7,146 bases of DNA, from NCBI GenBank assembly GCA_051888795.1, contig JBJFCD010000275.1, positions 1 through 7,146 on the forward strand, given 5' to 3'. Within the stretch, counting starts at the first letter, position 1. Each line of letters opens with the position of its first letter. The DNA comes from MD308 sp051888795 (GTDB lineage: Bacteria > Bacillota > Clostridia > Lachnospirales > Lachnospiraceae). Under the pieces are notes generated by a model, which saw only the letters and a program-made list of their open reading frames with translations, was not told the DNA's origin and ran no database searches. The position numbers and the translations under genes were made by a program. This document shows, piece after piece, positions 5,478-7,146 of the stretch.

Positions 5478-7085
5478 ATGATAACACTGACTGGGAAAAA
5501 AGTGTCTGAAGGAATTGCAATTGGGAAGCTTTCATTTTATAAAAGAGATATTAAAGATGTTCGCCATATTTACGTAAAAGACGTTGAAAAGGAGATTTCA
5601 CGTTTTCAGAAATCAAAAGAAAGAGCAATGTTTGAACTTAAAGAGTTATATGATATTTCTGTTCGGGAAGTCGGCGAAGCTAATGCTGCGATTTTTGAAG
5701 TGCAGCAGGAAATATTGATGAATGAAGAGCTGTTAGATAGAGTAAATGCTATTATTTTAGAAGAAAGACTGAATGCAGAGTATGCAGTGAAAACTGCCGC
5801 GGAGGAATATCTGAAATCAGGGGCGGATAAGGAGCATGAAGCTGATATAAGAGATGTTGCAACCAGGCTTATACGGATCCTTTCGCGTTGTTGGAAGGAC
5901 AGACTTTTGGCTGATGAACCATTTGTCATGGCAACAGGAGAATTATATCCAAGTGAGGCAGTACAGCTTGATAAATCAAAAGTACTCGGATTTATTACAA
6001 AATATGGAACAATTAATTCACATACAGCTGTGATTGCCCGCACAAAGGGGATTCCGTCTGTTATAGGTCTTGGCGAGTCACTGAAAAAAGATTATGAGGG
6101 AAAAACCATTATCGTAGACGGTTATGAGGGAAAGGTATATATCGAACCGGATTATACGATGCTTACGAAGATGAAGCAACGTCAGGATGAAAAACAGGTA
6201 CATATCAGCAATCTCGAACGTTTAAAAGGGAAAGAGAACGTTACGCAAAGCGGACAAAGAATAGATGTCTGTGCAAATATCGGTTCCAGAGAGGATATTG
6301 AACGTGTAATAAGAAGCGATGCCGGAGGCATTGGCTTATTCCGCAGTGAATTTTTATTTATGGAGAGCGGGAATAAGGTGCCTACAGAAGAGCAGCAGTT
6401 TCAAGTATATAAACTTGCAGCGGAGTCCATGGGTATGAAAAGGGTTGTAATCCGTACTGCAGATCTGGGAGGAGATAAACAGGCAGAGTTTCTGGATACG
6501 GGTGAAGAGAAAAATCCTGCCATGGGACTCAGAGGAATCCGCGTGTCTCTGGAAAAAGAAGAGTTATTCCGCACTCAGCTTCGTGCTATTCTCCGAGCGT
6601 CTATGTATGGGAATATACAGATTATGTTTCCGATGATAACTACGGTAGAAGAAGTGACTAATGCGAAAACCTGTCTGGAAAGTGTAAAGAAGGAATTGAA
6701 GACAGAAAAGATTCCTTTTGATGAAAACATTAAAATTGGAGTTATGATTGAAACTCCGGCAGCAGTCATGCTCAGTGGAGAGCTGGCAAGAGAAGTAGAT
6801 TTCTTTAGTATCGGTACCAATGATCTGACACAGTTTACGCTGGGGATGGACAGGGGAAATGAAGCTGTTATGAATTATTACGACACCCATCATCCGGCGC
6901 TGTTAAAAATGATCAGAATCGTAACAAATAATGTTCATCTTGAAGGAAAGACAATCAGTATCTGTGGAGATTTGGCAGGAGATTTATCGATGACTGAGTA
7001 TTTTATCCAGATAGGAATTGATGAACTCTCAGTGGTGCCGGAGCAGGTTCTTGGACTTAGGAAAAAAATCCGTGAGATCCAATAA
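5478..7085 (+). CDS. ptsI: PTS Enzyme I (phosphoenolpyruvate-protein phosphotransferase), short C-terminal form
   Basis: Enzyme I takes phosphate from PEP onto a histidine and passes it to HPr, starting sugar uptake by the PTS. From the ATG at 5478 it has 535 residues. In-frame ATG 5466 or TTG 5445 would add 4 or 11, but MITLTGKKVSEGIAIGK matches the family N-terminus best. Regions seen are: the helical HPr-binding and phosphohistidine domain with H182 in GTINSHTAVIAR; then the PEP-binding barrel with R289 (GLFRSEFLF), R326 (RTADLGGDK), E425 (VMIETPAAV), N448/D449 (SIGTNDLTQ), R459 and catalytic C496 (ICGDLAGD). All align with E. coli H189, R296, R332, E431, N454/D455, R465 and C502 at a 6-7 residue offset. 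The chain then stops about 34 residues sooner than the usual 570-575. Several motifs vary (GT for GG, TAD for TLD, GLR for GWR/GYR, CGD for CGE). No ptsH is adjacent. It is probably an active Enzyme I. Confidence 0.93.
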   Translation: MITLTGKKVSEGIAIGKLSFYKRDIKDVRHIYVKDVEKEISRFQKSKERAMFELKELYDISVREVGEANAAIFEVQQEILMNEELLDRVNAIILEERLNAEYAVKTAAEEYLKSGADKEHEADIRDVATRLIRILSRCWKDRLLADEPFVMATGELYPSEAVQLDKSKVLGFITKYGTINSHTAVIARTKGIPSVIGLGESLKKDYEGKTIIVDGYEGKVYIEPDYTMLTKMKQRQDEKQVHISNLERLKGKENVTQSGQRIDVCANIGSREDIERVIRSDAGGIGLFRSEFLFMESGNKVPTEEQQFQVYKLAAESMGMKRVVIRTADLGGDKQAEFLDTGEEKNPAMGLRGIRVSLEKEELFRTQLRAILRASMYGNIQIMFPMITTVEEVTNAKTCLESVKKELKTEKIPFDENIKIGVMIETPAAVMLSGELAREVDFFSIGTNDLTQFTLGMDRGNEAVMNYYDTHHPALLKMIRIVTNNVHLEGKTISICGDLAGDLSMTEYFIQIGIDELSVVPEQVLGLRKKIREIQ

Positions 7086-7114
7086 CAAATTATATATTTA
7101 ATAATTAAAATTAG

Positions 7115-7143
7115 CAGACCCGTTTACTTTACGGGTCTGTTTT
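7115..7143 (+). terminator. Intrinsic terminator after ptsI
   Basis: A perfect 9-bp stem CAGACCCGT (7115-7123) with ACGGGTCTG (7131-7139) surrounds a 7-base loop and is followed directly by TTTT. It lies 29 bases past the ptsI stop, so ptsI appears to be transcribed alone. Confidence 0.9.
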
Positions 7144-7146
7144 GAT

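Overview
The window is a compact stretch of a Gram-positive anaerobe, most likely a Clostridia member of the Lachnospiraceae type. I infer this from AT-leaning codons, strong AGGAGG-type ribosome binding sites, ferredoxin-linked 2-oxoacid metabolism, the style of the PTS Enzyme I, and a short cold-shock protein. The species cannot be named from the sequence alone. All three transcription units are ordinary families; nothing here looks like a phage, transposon, CRISPR array or RNA gene.

Positions 1-4900 (+) hold a tight five-gene unit. It contains indolepyruvate:ferredoxin oxidoreductase alpha (cut by the left edge) and beta, a phenylacetate-CoA ligase, a small tandem-ACT-domain protein, and an SseB-like protein of two related halves. 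The two IOR genes overlap by one base, and the other gaps are 45, 14 and 18 bases. The first three genes suggest a pathway from aromatic amino acid transamination products (indolepyruvate, phenylpyruvate, 4-hydroxyphenylpyruvate) to arylacetyl-CoA plus reduced ferredoxin, and then between arylacetyl-CoA and the free arylacetate. The ACT protein is a plausible amino-acid-sensing partner. The role of the SseB-like protein is unknown. The unit ends at a long, perfect hairpin (4915-4958) that also has a T-rich tract on the minus strand, so it probably serves the convergent cold-shock gene as well.

Positions 5073-5270 (-) encode a 65-residue CspA-family RNA chaperone. Its true start is an internal ATG set by an SD that overlaps an upstream in-frame ATG. 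It has a recognisable promoter with three in-phase A-tracts just upstream of the -35.

Positions 5478-7085 (+), divergent from csp, encode PTS Enzyme I (ptsI), standing alone without ptsH. All catalytic residues align at a near-constant offset to the E. coli enzyme, but the protein ends about 34 residues early after the catalytic cysteine. An intrinsic terminator (7115-7143) closes the unit.

The points most worth a second look are the IOR-ligase-ACT-SseB grouping, the shortened Enzyme I with variant motifs, and the phased repeats in the csp/ptsI divergent region.
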